From NCBI GenBank assembly GCA_900291925.1, contig UWYS01000002.1:1178001-1242000 (forward strand): a DNA stretch of 64,000 nt. Direction: 5' to 3'. This document shows positions 1-10,549 of the stretch, piece after piece. The DNA comes from Thecaphora thlaspeos (lineage: Eukaryota > Basidiomycota > Ustilaginomycetes > Urocystidales > Glomosporiaceae). The notes under the pieces are model-generated. The model saw only the letters and a list, made by a program, of their open reading frames with translations, ran no database searches and had not been told where the DNA came from. The first letter of the stretch is position 1, and each line of letters opens with the position of its first letter. Both the position numbers and the translations under genes were made by a program.

Positions 1-1
1 C

Positions 2-1417
2 ACCTTCCCCGCTACGGCCAACGTCCAGTTCGATCTTCCCACCATCGGCTCCGCCTCTGCCGCAGCCGCATCCTCGCAGCAGCAGCCCCAGGGTCCGCAG
101 CTTGACCGGATGGCCGCTTTCCAGAAGATGATGGAGCAGATGGGACACGGTGTTGGCGCCGGCGACTTTGGCTCCTCTCGACCTCCCGCCCCCGGTCCCG
201 CCGCTTTCACGTCTTCCGCAGGCGGCGCTCAGAAGTCCGAGGTCATCGACGAGCACAAGAAGTGGCTCAGCCTCTACCCAATCTACTTTGACGCCAAGCG
301 CCACTTTGGCAAGGGATGCAGGCGCGTCGCATACGACAAGGCCAGCCCCTTTCCCACCGGTCTCTGGATCGCTAAAGCCGTCTCGAGGCTCAATCTGCTC
401 TATGTTCAGGAGGTATGTCTCCTCTCGCCACATTTTTCGTGCTCTGTCGACGTTTTCTGGCACGCTGCTGATCCGTGCGCACCTGCCCCTGTCACCCCGT
501 TGCTCCTCCGTCCTACCTCTCCGCAGCCCTACAAGACCCACCCGCAGGACTGGGAGAACCCGGGACGTGTCAAGGTCAAGCTGTTCGATGACGACGGCAA
601 GCCTCTGCACGCCAAGTTCAGCAACAGTGAGTAGCCTCACAGGTCATCGTCACCTTTGCGCAGCCGCGAGGGCCGTCCCTCTGCCCTCCCGTTCACGTCT
701 CCTGACCATACCTGCTCAATTAAACTACCGCCTGCCTCCGCCTCCGCATCGACAGAGAAGCAACTCTTCGACGCCATCGCCGAGACGCTGCAGCCCAACT
801 GCGGCGGCAAGCCGCCCGCTCTCGAGCCCAGGACGAAGCGCACCAAGCCTGCCGCCGTCAAGGCTGCCGCGCTGGCGGAGAACGCCAAAGCGCGCGCCGA
901 GGGCCGCACCACTTCGACTTCGACCTCGACCTCGCCCTCGTCTTCCAAAAAGGGCGGCAAGTCTTCGTCCGCCGCCGCCGCGTCGACGTCGACCGCTCGC
1001 GCCAAGCCTACGCTGACGCGCAAACAAAGGCAAGAGATCACCAAGCTGCGTCGCGATCCGAACCCGAACCCCATCCGCCAGCGTCTCGCGTCGATCAAGT
1101 TCCCGCCGCGCCTCGAGGATCGACTGCCGGAGCACTCGCCCGCCCTCGAGAGAGGCGTGCTCAACATGAACCTGGCCGAGGCCATGGGCGGCATGCCGCC
1201 GGGTATCGGCGAAGCGGGCGGGGCGGGTGGAATGATGGACCAACTCGGACCGCTCAGCGGCATGCTTGGCTGTATGGGTCTCGGAGGCGGAGACGACGAC
1301 GACGACGACGAAGATGAGGAGGACGCGAGCGAGGCGGACAAGAAGAAGGCACTCGAGAAGCAGATGTCCAGCCTGAGCAGGCGGCAGAAGAACAAGGTCT
1401 TCATAATCGGCCGTTGA
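2..1417 (+). CDS. SEC65: Signal recognition particle subunit SRP19/Sec65 (5' partial)
   Basis: This is the SRP19 protein of the signal recognition particle, which binds SRP RNA and helps load SRP54 for ER targeting. The reading frame is open to the left window edge, so the N terminus is missing. Exons are 2-412, 527-626 and 756-1417. The core reads WLSLYPIYFDAKRHFGKGCR, then LLYVQE joins PYKTHPQDWENPGRVKV across intron 1, as in the SRP19 fold. Intron 2 joins KFSN to KKQLFDAIAETL. The C-terminal half is a long low-complexity tail with Ser/Ala runs, a DDDDDD-type acidic patch and a Lys-rich end (SRRQKNKVF). This suits nuclear import and RNA binding but lies outside the conserved domain. Intron 1 is a multiple of three and contains no stop. 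The gene converges on pyruvate decarboxylase downstream. Confidence 0.9.
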
Positions 1418-2346
1418 GAGAGGGCATGTTAGGAGCGCGCGCGTGCTTCGCGAGAGGCATAGCCGTGCGTGGCGGTATGAAGATTACAAGCTGTGTCGAC
1501 CATCGGACGTTACCGTTTCTCTGGACTGTACATTTTGCTGCAGTCTCCCATCCGTAGCGGAATAAGTCACGACCAAGCAACGAGATGAAGGGTGTACAGC
1601 TGCAACGTCCTCGGGGAGTGACATGGTCCCAACGAGCGATATCGTCATGCTGGACTGTTCAGGACAACCGTCTCATACGGCGTACCGTCTCTCGACCGGT
1701 CTCTTCTCGTTCCGTCCCTGCAACGTTCTTCTTATTCTCTAGTATGCTGGATGAACAAGACGAGCCTCACCTCACCTCGCACCTCGCGACAATTTCAAAC
1801 ATGTATGCGACGCCTTGGTAGAGTGTTGTTCAGATACCACCTCGCCAAACGACAGTACATCCTGGTCTATCACTGTATCGACATACCCACGTCGTATCGA
1901 CCGCGCGGCTCTCCACATCGCCATCTGTGCCGACATCGCCATGTCAACAAAGCATTCGACCGACCAACACCACCTTTCCACTCTATCTTGGCAGTCGCAC
2001 AAGACGTGACGGAGATGCATGCATTGTGACATTACGACTTGAGCGTGGCAGAGTGCAGAGAGAGACAGACAGACAGAGAGACAGAGACAGAGACAGAGAG
2101 AGGGATAAATACATCGCATCGTACAACGTACGACTCGTGCATGGCAGGCAGAGGTACACCGAGAGATAACTACAACGAATCGAGCAGCGCGTTAACCGTC
2201 GTCGTCGGATGGCAAAATCGGCTGCCTTGGCGATACAACAATCGTGTGCCAGGTACCACCATACGTTCGGGGAAATAAGGCTGCGTTGCTATGCTCTGCT
2301 GTTCCGCAATGGCAATCGTTTGCGCTTGTGCGCTTTGAGGACTGGC
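1418..2346. other. 3'-3' intergenic region
   Basis: This gap lies between the convergent SEC65 and PDC genes. It holds a purine-rich (CAGA/GA)n stretch at about 2051-2105 and otherwise no conserved-looking reading frame. Small open frames here lack recognisable sequence and are probably chance. Confidence 0.6.
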
Positions 2347-4657
2347 TCACTCGTACGTATTAGCGCTGCTCGTAGCCTTAGCCTGCCTCTTAAGCGCAGC
2401 GGGTGCATCGTCCCGCCTCATGAACAGCTCAATCATGTGGATGGCCTCTACGTTCTCCAACTCATCCTGTTTTTCCGCCGTCCCCGTACCGACATCGCGC
2501 TCGCATTTCGTCAGTTTTCCCCTTCTATCTCACACAGCATGACGACCGACCACGAACCACAAACCGGCAACTCACGCTCTTAAGCAGCTCGTCCAGCTCC
2601 TGCTTGGTGTGCACGGCGTGGTAGCGCTTGGCCGAAGGCTGGTCGTCCTTCTTGTGGCTCGCCGTTGACTTGGACACCTGGCGCTCCTCGGGCGCGCTGA
2701 AAAAGTCGAGCAGCAGTCGGTGGTTGTACGGCGCGATGTCGTTGTAGCTGCGCTGGGGGCCGTGGATCTGGCGCTCGATCTCGTAGCTGGTGTCGCGCCG
2801 CGTCGCGTCGCGTAAAGCCGGGAGCAAAAGAAAAAGAAAGAAAAAGAAAGAAAAAAGCCAGATCAGTTAGAGGTTTGCACAAGGTGAAAGCGGCACCACC
2901 GCCGCGCCGACTCACCCGTCATTGTTGAGGACAAACAGAAGAGGCTTGAGACCGTGTCGGATCATTGTGCCGATCTCTTGCACCGTCTGTAGCAGCACAG
3001 AGGACAAGCAGCGCAACGTCAGTCGACCAGTCACCCTCGCCTGTCCTCAAGCATTTCGTCGAGCGTCAGCGTCGCCACTCACCAGCTGCAGGCTGCCGTC
3101 GCCGACAAAGAGGCACGTCCTGCCGAGCTTTTCCTCGCGCGCGGCGAGCGCGACTCCGAGCGTGGCGCCGACGCTCCAGCCGATCGAGCCCCACAGCACC
3201 TGCGCAACAAAGATCGACGACGGCGGGAATCGCGCCTCGAGCATGCCGAAGCTCGACGTGCCCGTCTCGACGATCACCTGGTCACCCGACTTGAAGAACT
3301 CGCCTGTGGGCGCCGCGAGGACATCGGCAAACAAGATGTAATGGTCAGCGATCCCACCCTTCTTGCGCCCAACGACATTCGCTCGCCGTCATCTGCTCAC
3401 CGACGCGGGGCCACAGCCAGGCCTGGCTAATGACATCATCCTCCTCCTTGGGCGGCGCGTTCTCGAACCTGGGGACCACCCTCTTCGTCACCTTGAGCCT
3501 CTCCTGCTTGCGCTTCTCGAGCCTCTGGCTGAGTTTGGGGAGCAGGCCCTTCATGCCGGTGCCAGGGTAATGAGAGTAGCCGACGACGGTGTGGTCCGAG
3601 TGGAGCTCGATCGCCTCGCGTTTGGGCGTCCTATAGGAAAAGTTGCCCGTGTTGAAGTCGGACTTGAGGGCGCCGATCGAGATGAGGGCATCGGCCGACT
3701 CGACGACGTCCTTGACGCTGGGCGAGGTGAGGTCGCCGATGTACAGACCGCCGTACTGTGGGTGGGTCTCGTCGACGGCCGTCTTGCCCATCGGGGTGCT
3801 GAAGACGGGAAGGCCGCTGGCCTCGATGAGCTGCCTCGTCTCGACCGTGCAGTGGTGTCGGATGGCGCAGGCGTCGACGAGGATGACGGCGCTTTTGGCC
3901 TCGTCGATGTGCCTGAAGGCGACATCGAGCACGTACTGCTCCTGCTCAGCCTCGTTCTCGGGGACTGCCGTGTCGAGCGGCTTCTCGAGGTTGTTTGTGG
4001 TGGGGATCTTTGCGTGGACGAGGTCGGTGGGAAGGGCGATGTAGACGGGGCGTGCCTCCCTGACGGCAACGGTGAGGACGTGGTCGATCTGGTCAGCCGC
4101 TCCCTCGGGGCTCTTGAGGACGGCCGAGGCGGCGGAGATGTGTCGGCTCATTGCCTCGAAGGCCTCGAAGCGGCCGTCTCCGAGCGTGTGGTGGAGGAGC
4201 GAGTGGCTTTCCTGCGCCTTGGTGGAAGGGACGCCGACGATGTGGACGACGGGGACGCGCTCGGAAAAGGCGCCGGCGATACCGTTGAGGGCGCTCAGCT
4301 CACCGACGCCAAAGGTGGTGACGACGACGGCTAGGGTGCCCTTGATGCGAGCGTAGCCGTCGGCGCTGTAGGCAGCGTTGAGCTCATTGGCGTTGCCGAT
4401 CCACTGGAGCTTGTTGTGGTCTTCAATGAGGTCCAGTGTTGGTGTCGGGAGAGGGGCCGTCGGCGGTGGGATTGAGCAAAGGTCAGCCTATTGAGTACAA
4501 GAGCTGGCGGTGGGGCTTGAGAGGTGAAAGGAGGAGGGGGTTCAAGGAGATACCTATGTATAGCCATGTTGAAGTCACCCGGGACTCCCTGGACGCTCTT
4601 TGTGCCGAGCTGAGCGAGACGCTCGAGGAGGTAGTGGCCGATCTTGATGTCGGACAT
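2347..4657 (-). CDS. PDC1: Pyruvate decarboxylase
   Basis: This thiamine-diphosphate enzyme converts pyruvate to acetaldehyde and CO2 in the cytosol. Exons on the minus strand are 4657-4554, about 4437-3401, 3303-3083, 2986-2916, 2786-2576 and 2466-2347, giving about 587 residues, normal for fungal PDC. The start MSDIKIGHYLLERLAQLG is the usual PDC N terminus. Catalytic landmarks are present: Glu in NANELNAAYSADGYAR (about residue 53), the His pair in ESHSLLHHTLGDG (about 117-118), the thiamine-binding GDGS...NND motif spread over exons 3 and 4, and NDGYEIER. Four of the five introns are canonical and phase-consistent. The first (starting at 4553) has a GT donor, but no AG acceptor restores the frame before LDLIEDH, so the start of exon 2 is approximate. 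A 2-oxo acid decarboxylase with other substrates is possible but less likely. Confidence 0.93.
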
Positions 4658-5434
4658 GGCTGGTGGTAGTGGTGGTGGTCGAGTAGGGAGGGATGCGGTG
4701 CTGCTTGAGATGAGAAGTCTGAAGGAGGTATCGCGGGGCGGAAAGGGGCGTGGCGGATGGATGCGAGCAAAAGCAGGGTGAGGATGAGGAGGGGGGGGGG
4801 CAGCCGAGGCTAGGTTGGCTGGCATGGCTTGCCGCAATTGCTTCCTTTAGGTGGCCACGGGAAGGCCACGTTGGAATGAACGGCCGCCCAGCAAGAAGCC
4901 TAGCGGGAAGCCCAGCCGCGCTGAGTGAGCGTGGTTTCGTTGGCTGTCATCGCGCAGCTGACTGACTTGACTGCGCAGCACCTTCATCCTCATCCTCTTG
5001 GCTGAGCCCAGGGAAAACAAAAATGGAGGTTTCCACGCCAGGCGTGACCGCCCTCACCACCGCTGCTGCTGCCGCTGCTGCTGCCGTCGGCTTCTTTCGG
5101 CCTGTCAAGCATCGCGCGCCCCGGCCCCCCCCGAGGCTCTCAATTTCCACGGCCACCCTATCCTTGTAAATTCGCCGCTCCGCTGTCCTTGCATCCCTCG
5201 CTCCTGCACTCGTTCAGGCTTCTTTCCACGATACCGCCTATATCTTTGCTACCAGTCGCATTCAGATTCAGGCCAAGACTATTATTACAGGGGCGCGGCA
5301 GCGAGATAAGACGGTCTTGCGCGAGAGGATGCTGGGACACTATGGATGCAGAGTGGGTAACGATGCAGACGAACAAACCAGCCGAAGCGACAAAGACAGA
5401 CAGCGAGGCAAGAGGACAATGGTCCGCGACGCAT
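4658..5434. other. Intergenic region between PDC and dioxygenase
   Basis: This is the PDC promoter side plus the 3' flank of the dioxygenase gene. It contains a CTG/CCG-rich stretch at about 5060-5095. I see no supported gene. Confidence 0.5.
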
Positions 5435-6667
5435 CTAGTCCTTGTACCCAGCCTGTCGCCTCTGGCCCTTCTGCACGTTGCGGTCGATCTTGTATCCTCG
5501 CTCGCGGAAGAACTCCTCCTCCCTGCTCTTGCCGTCGCCGCTGTCGCGCGGGATTTCGCCGCGCGTAGCGACGCGGATGGCGTGTCGGCGCGAGACGCCA
5601 ATATCCTCGATGACGGCGGTGTGGTTGTTGGTCCTGTTGTCCCAGATGGCGACGTCGCCCGCGTTCCACTTGAAGCGCACCGAAAAGTCGGTCGCGCTCG
5701 CCACGTGCTGGCTCAGGAAGGCCATGACGTAGTCCGACTCGGCCTTGGGGATGCCGACAATGTAGCGCACAAAGCCAGGGTTGAAGAAGAGCGACTTGAA
5801 GCCCGTCACGGGGTGGACGCGCACTAGCGGGTGCTCCGTCTCGATGGGCTCGCGACGCACCGTGTTGCCCCACTTGCGCGCGCCCTCAGCTTGGTCGATG
5901 GCAGAGTGCACCGCAGACAGACTCTCGAGGTACTCGCGCATCGGGTACGACAGCCGGTCGTACGCCGCATACCCGCTCTGCCACAGCGTATCGCCCCCCG
6001 CCTCGGGGCTGACGAGCAGCTTGAAGCTCGTATAGCTCGGCGGGTTGATCTCGTACGTCACGTCCGAATGCCACAGGTCGGTGCGCGAGTGCTGGCTTGG
6101 TCCGCGGTACACCTTGGCCTCCGACGTCAGCTTCTGATCCGGGTGCGAGTAGACGATGTGCACCTCGTCCAGATCGCCGCGTGCCGGGACGCCCGTGGTG
6201 GCGTGCTTGTGCACAGGACCCCAGTACTGGCCCAGCTCGAGCTGCTGCTCCACCGTCCACTCCTGCTGATCGCGGAAGAAGACGACACCGCGCTCCGCCA
6301 CGAGAAGCGCCAGCTCGTCCTTTTGTTTGTCCGTCAGCTCGCCCAGCTTGAGACCTTCGATCTCGGTGCCGATTGTCTTTGTGAGATCCTTGACGGCCGA
6401 AGCAGCGCCGAACAGTGCCTTCTTCTCCTTGTCGGCAAAGAAGCCACGGTCCGTCGGAGGCTCGAGAGGTGTGTAGGGCTCCCACACCACTTTCGGAAAG
6501 GCCGGCTTGAAGTCGTTGTAGGGGTAGTCGTCCTCACTCGCCAGCTCGCCGGCGGAAAAGTGCTCGGATGCATAGTTGGCGTTCTTGTTGGAGAGAGCCT
6601 TGGCGTCGGTCGTGCTCTTGACGTGGATCGGCGAGGGCGCCCGTTGGTCGACGGCGATGGGGGCCAT
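5435..6667 (-). CDS. TauD/TfdA-family Fe(II)/2-oxoglutarate dioxygenase
   Basis: This is a 410-residue intronless alpha-ketoglutarate-dependent dioxygenase of the taurine/alkylsulfonate type. Fungal relatives such as yeast Jlp1 release sulfite from sulfonates for use as a sulfur source. The iron-binding triad is visible: His200 and Asp202 in LWHSDVTYE, and a distal His349 in WDNRTNNHTAV. The 2-oxoglutarate-binding Arg follows in RRHAIRVATRGE (about 361-365), and GGDTLW (224-229) is typical of the family. The start at 6667 is the first ATG before MAPIAVDQ; upstream in-frame codons look non-coding. There is no signal peptide, so a cytosolic enzyme is expected. The exact substrate cannot be read from sequence; other sulfonate, sulfate-ester or 2,4-D-type substrates remain possible. 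Confidence 0.88.
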   Translation of the reverse strand: MAPIAVDQRAPSPIHVKSTTDAKALSNKNANYASEHFSAGELASEDDYPYNDFKPAFPKVVWEPYTPLEPPTDRGFFADKEKKALFGAASAVKDLTKTIGTEIEGLKLGELTDKQKDELALLVAERGVVFFRDQQEWTVEQQLELGQYWGPVHKHATTGVPARGDLDEVHIVYSHPDQKLTSEAKVYRGPSQHSRTDLWHSDVTYEINPPSYTSFKLLVSPEAGGDTLWQSGYAAYDRLSYPMREYLESLSAVHSAIDQAEGARKWGNTVRREPIETEHPLVRVHPVTGFKSLFFNPGFVRYIVGIPKAESDYVMAFLSQHVASATDFSVRFKWNAGDVAIWDNRTNNHTAVIEDIGVSRRHAIRVATRGEIPRDSGDGKSREEEFFRERGYKIDRNVQKGQRRQAGYKD

Positions 6668-6855
6668 GTTTGCTGCTGTGTGGATGTGCGTGTATGCTGG
6701 AGGTCGCGAACGGACAGAAGCGTGTTGACACGAATGTGGGGGATCAGTGCTGTATGCTTTTGGACCTGAGGTGTGTTGGATCGTCGGAATCAAAGATGCT
6801 GCGAGAGGTAGAAGAAGTCGGAGAAGAGGGGGCGGTGGAGAGGTCGAGGTTCGAC

Positions 6856-6864
6856 TTTCTTATA
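6856..6864 (-). promoter_or_regulatory. TATA-like element upstream of the dioxygenase
   Basis: TATAAGAAA on the minus strand, about 190 nt upstream of the dioxygenase ATG. Position and composition suit a core promoter, but no experimental support is available. Confidence 0.3.
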
Positions 6865-6867
6865 CCG

Positions 6868-9521
6868 GTTCAGAGAGGACGGAGCCTGGCAGCGTGACTG
6901 CCTTCCAAGGAGAGAGGGAGGGGTAACACGACAGCAGCACCCGCCGGCCCGGAACACGACAGCGCGCAACGAGAGAGAGAGCAGGGCAAAGCATGACGAC
7001 GATATGCTCCCGCGGGGGCCGGTGCTGACTTGCTACCCAGCTCACATCGAGGATCGAGAGAAGGAACGAGAAGGGCGACGAAGCGATAACGCTATAGACG
7101 CGCCTCTTTGATCATCGGGCGCTGGAGGTGGGTTACAGCGGTGCTCGGCGGGCTCCATAGGCTCAAGCACGAGCGGGCCGAGGGAAGGGGGCTATGCTGT
7201 GGTGTATGTACGTACGTGTGCTTTGACGATGTGGGGAAAGAAGGGGGTCTCATCGACGATCCTGCCTGGCTGCCTGTCTCGTCAGCAGGGGTGTGGAAGC
7301 GGGCCGGCTGAACAAACACGACGTACAGCACGCACGCAGCTAATAGACCATGTCGTGCTTCGATGGCGCTTGGTTTGTGACGTTGGAATGCCCACCTGCT
7401 GCTACGTAGTTACCTACATGCTGACCTTGCTGCTTGTCACAAAGGAAGTGAGGCGCGGCGCTGATGACGACCACGACAAGAGGTCGAAGAACGCAAGAGA
7501 CGAAGCGCGAAGGCGTGATATCGAGCTTTGTCCGCCTTGGGCGACGGCGGCGGACAAAGGTGGTCAGTACACGGTCAACGGATCGCCGTAGGCTGAAGAC
7601 TGAAAGGGGCTATGACTGAGCGAGGAGAGGAGGGTGGGTGGCGCTATGGCCGTCGATGGCGAGCGAATGGCGTGTATATTGAATATGAATGTCGTGACAT
7701 TGGCCCTACTTGACAGCGATGGCGAGCGATGGCGAGCGATGGCGCCAGGATTGTGTGCGCGCCCACCGATGCTGTAGCGTTTCTCTGCCATGCCATCGGG
7801 CAGGTTCGATCGGCGGCCGTCTAATCGGGACATCTTTGGAAGAAAAAAAAACAAAAACAAAAAACAAAATAACACGGGCTGCGCTCGGAGCCGCAGTGAC
7901 ATTTACGAGCCGCGACGTGGGGGAGCTTACTGTATCTCTGCCTCTCGCTACGCTCGCCACGTCCCTACATACAGTTGGGATTGGGCGAAAGCTGCACCCG
8001 TCGGTACGTGATAAGGGAACTGATGATGTTGTTGCTTGTAGAGAACATGCAGGTGCCTCTGCGGCTTAGACTATGTACAAAACTTTTCACCTCGGCTGAT
8101 TTCCCTCCTTCCAGCTATCGGCCGGCAGCGTTGTCGAGTCTCGGCTATCGGCCGGTATCGTTGTCGCGTCTTCCTCAACTCATACCGCCAATCTCAATGC
8201 ACCGGCAAGCACAAGTGGCAGCCCCACCTAAGTGCCAAGAAGAGCTGCTGCTTTGCATACTCACTGGCCACATGCTAGAGTACTCTTACACACGCACGCA
8301 CGCACGGCCTTTCCCCGCCGCCTCGGCGACGTTAAAGACGAGGCTCAAAGGTGGGCGCAGAGGCCGTTCGCCGGCGCCGTATTTGTCGAGTCCCTCCCAA
8401 CCGCTTGCCCCTGTTCACATATCTACCTTTGACAACAGCACGTCTCCGCCGCTTTGCACTCGGTCGAGCTCCAGGGGCCTCTGTTCCAGGTGGAGAATGG
8501 CGATGAGAGTGGAGGACAGTACGATTGCACCTCACGCTAGAGTTAAGTGCGCTGCGCCGGGGACGATGATATGAGATCCAGCTCGGCCACCGTCGGGTAG
8601 GCAAGTGCTGCTGACCGCTCGGGCCAGGGTGAGGGGTTTTGGTGGGTTGGCCGCCACCATTCTCGGTGGCTTGGTCCCTCAGCAATAAGCTGGTATTCAG
8701 GTGGCCTGTACATATCCTACTGTACCAAGTACTCCTACTACGTACTTGTAACACGGTTACGACGATACGATGCATTCCTTAAGGTGCGTGGCTTGCAAGG
8801 AAGCCGCCTTATCTCTGTCTGCGTGCGGCGTGCTTTCCTACGGCCGATAACAAGGCAGGCCAAGTTGGACAGCCGCGCCCTCGCCTGTCGCCTGTCGCCT
8901 GTCGCCTGTCGCTCGTCGCCTGTCGCTCGTCGCCTGTCGCTCGTCGCCTGTGGCCTCTTGGTCTGTAGTGAAGTAACGTCAAGAGCCGTGCCTGTCCTCA
9001 GCGTTACTCACGACTCTACTCCGCTCGCCCTCGTCAAACTCATCCGCCAGCACAGCAGGCTATGCACACCGTCGTGGTGCGTACTACTCACCGCTCCCAT
9101 GTTGGCTCAATGAGCTTCGGCTGTCGCATGCATGCACAACGCACTCACACTCTTCCGCTCCCCATTTTCCTTACCATAAAGAATTCATCCTTCCAATCCC
9201 TTCAGGGCCGGGCCAACGGTATCCGGGGATAACTTACAATACGACATGCACAGACGATGGAATGAACAGAGTCAGCATCGCCCTCCGCTCCTTTCCTTGA
9301 TTCACCCTCAAACTCTTACTTACCAACGCTAAGTTTGGCAAGAGACGCTGGCAAGGGGAATGCTGGCAACGGGGCGAGGGGCGGCCCTCACCAAACAAAG
9401 AGCTCCGTATCGAGGGCACCGCTTCCTACACTCAATCTGCCCCACCGCCCAATGCAGACCAGCGAGCGCTGGCATAGTGCCACTCTGTACGGCGTGCTCC
9501 GAACAATATTTCGGGGCTTTA
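6868..9521. other. Gene-poor region with simple repeats
   Basis: About 2.6 kb without a credible gene. It includes a GCGATGGCGA tandem at 7716-7744, a CTATCGGCCGG near-duplication at about 8115-8155, and a heptamer tandem (CGCCTGT/CGCTCGT) at 8882-8952. Open frames of up to about 200 codons occur but are compositionally random and match no family I recognise. Confidence 0.5.
8882..8952. repeat. Heptamer tandem repeat
   Basis: About ten 7-nt units alternating CGCCTGT and CGCTCGT, directly adjacent and without spacers. It is a minisatellite-like tract in the gene-poor region. Confidence 0.85.
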
Positions 9522-9735
9522 CAGTCGTGTGCAGATGAATTGAGACGCGAGGAAGAAAGAAAGGCTGAGAGAGACCCTAGCAGTGATCTTGGCAATCACC
9601 CAAGATCACTACCGTACCCCTTACCGGTGCCAAGGTAAGTGGAGGTCATGATCTTGGGTGATTGCCATGATCACTGCTAGGGTCTCTCTCAGCCTTTCTT
9701 TTTTCCTCGCATCTCAGTTGATCTGCACACAACTG
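9522..9735. mobile_element. MITE with long terminal inverted repeats and TA target duplication
   Basis: A 214-bp foldback element. The left arm starts CAGTCGTGTGCAGATGAATT at 9522. The right arm, read inward from 9735, starts CAGTTGTGTGCAGATCAACT. By eye the two arms match over about 86 nt with roughly six substitutions, leaving a loop of about 40 nt. Both ends are flanked by TA (9520-9521 and 9736-9737), the signature target duplication of Tc1/mariner/pogo transposons. It has no coding capacity, so it would need a transposase supplied in trans. Confidence 0.88.
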
Positions 9736-9942
9736 TAGGCACATTTGCTCAAACACATCTCCCTGGGAACCTGTCCTTGCTGGGATGCTGGCAGATTTCT
9801 TATCCATCTCGCTTTTCTACCACCTTCTCCTTGTCACCATGGTGCACCATCTCTCTTGTCAATGACCATCTCCTCCTGTATTGTTATTTCCTCTCTCTGA
9901 CTCCACCATTGCCAAAGTGATCTTCACTGCTCTTCTGCTGTC

Positions 9943-10549
9943 ATGCTGTGCCACACAGTCCTACCATCACACCACCAAGCTGTCTGCAAAGAGGCAGCAA
10001 AGCTTGACAACCTTGCCACCTTCTACAATGTCTTTGCCTGCACCATCAAGGAGTACAACATTGCACAGGACCAGCTGTACAACATGAATGAGACAGGTGT
10101 GATCATGGGCTTCTCCAGGAGGCAAAAGGTTGTTGTGCTGGCAGAAAAGAAGATCTCGACTTCTGCAACAAGTGCTGGGCACTTTGGATTGTGCCAGTCT
10201 GCTTCCCTGCCCTTTGACCACCTCCTGTGCAAACTGCAGGGCAGCACAGATGAGAGAAAGGGCAGCCTTGTCCAGTGCAAGCTGCTCAAGGCAGCCAAGC
10301 TTGCCAATGAGAAGAAGTGTCACAGTGCCTCACTGCTCAAGACCATCACCAAGCCAGGTGACTTGCTGCTACATCTGCAAGGACCAGATGATTGGCAGGG
10401 CCATGGGAGAGTGGCTCACCACCCACAATGACCAACTCACTTGCACTGGATCCCTCCCTGCCTGGGCCAAGCACTCTTGAGGCCTACAACATCCCCCTGA
10501 TCTTCCATGACCCCTATGGCAGCTGTGGAGGACTTGCCAAGCCAGACTA
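9943..10549 (+). pseudogene. Decayed pogo/Tc1-type DDE transposase fragment
   Basis: The frame 9943-10431 contains FYNVFACTIKEYNIAQDQLY followed by NMNETGVIMGFSRRQKVVV. This resembles the block around the first catalytic Asp of fungal pogo/Fot1 transposases (YNMDETG). Here the catalytic Asp is Asn (codon 10087-10089), and the rest of the catalytic core is missing or scrambled. Matching-looking sequence continues in other frames to about 10549 (for example FHDPYGSCGGLAKPD). Local base composition is less GC-rich than in neighbouring genes, which suggests a transferred or amplified element. The MITE ends 207 bp upstream, and a common origin is plausible but unproven. Confidence 0.6.

Noticed and set aside
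4488..4490. AG at 4489-4488 as the acceptor for PDC intron 1
   Set aside because: It would make a 66-nt intron and put exon 2 in the wrong frame for the phase-2 donor.
6841..6870. Possible tRNA B-box (GGTTCGACT)
   Set aside because: No A-box or cloverleaf could be drawn upstream; the match is partial.
7975..8574. A 199-codon frame in the gene-poor region
   Set aside because: Random composition, no domain, no neighbouring splice logic.
8882..8952. Possible CRISPR-like array
   Set aside because: Units are 7 nt and directly adjacent with no spacers; a eukaryotic minisatellite.
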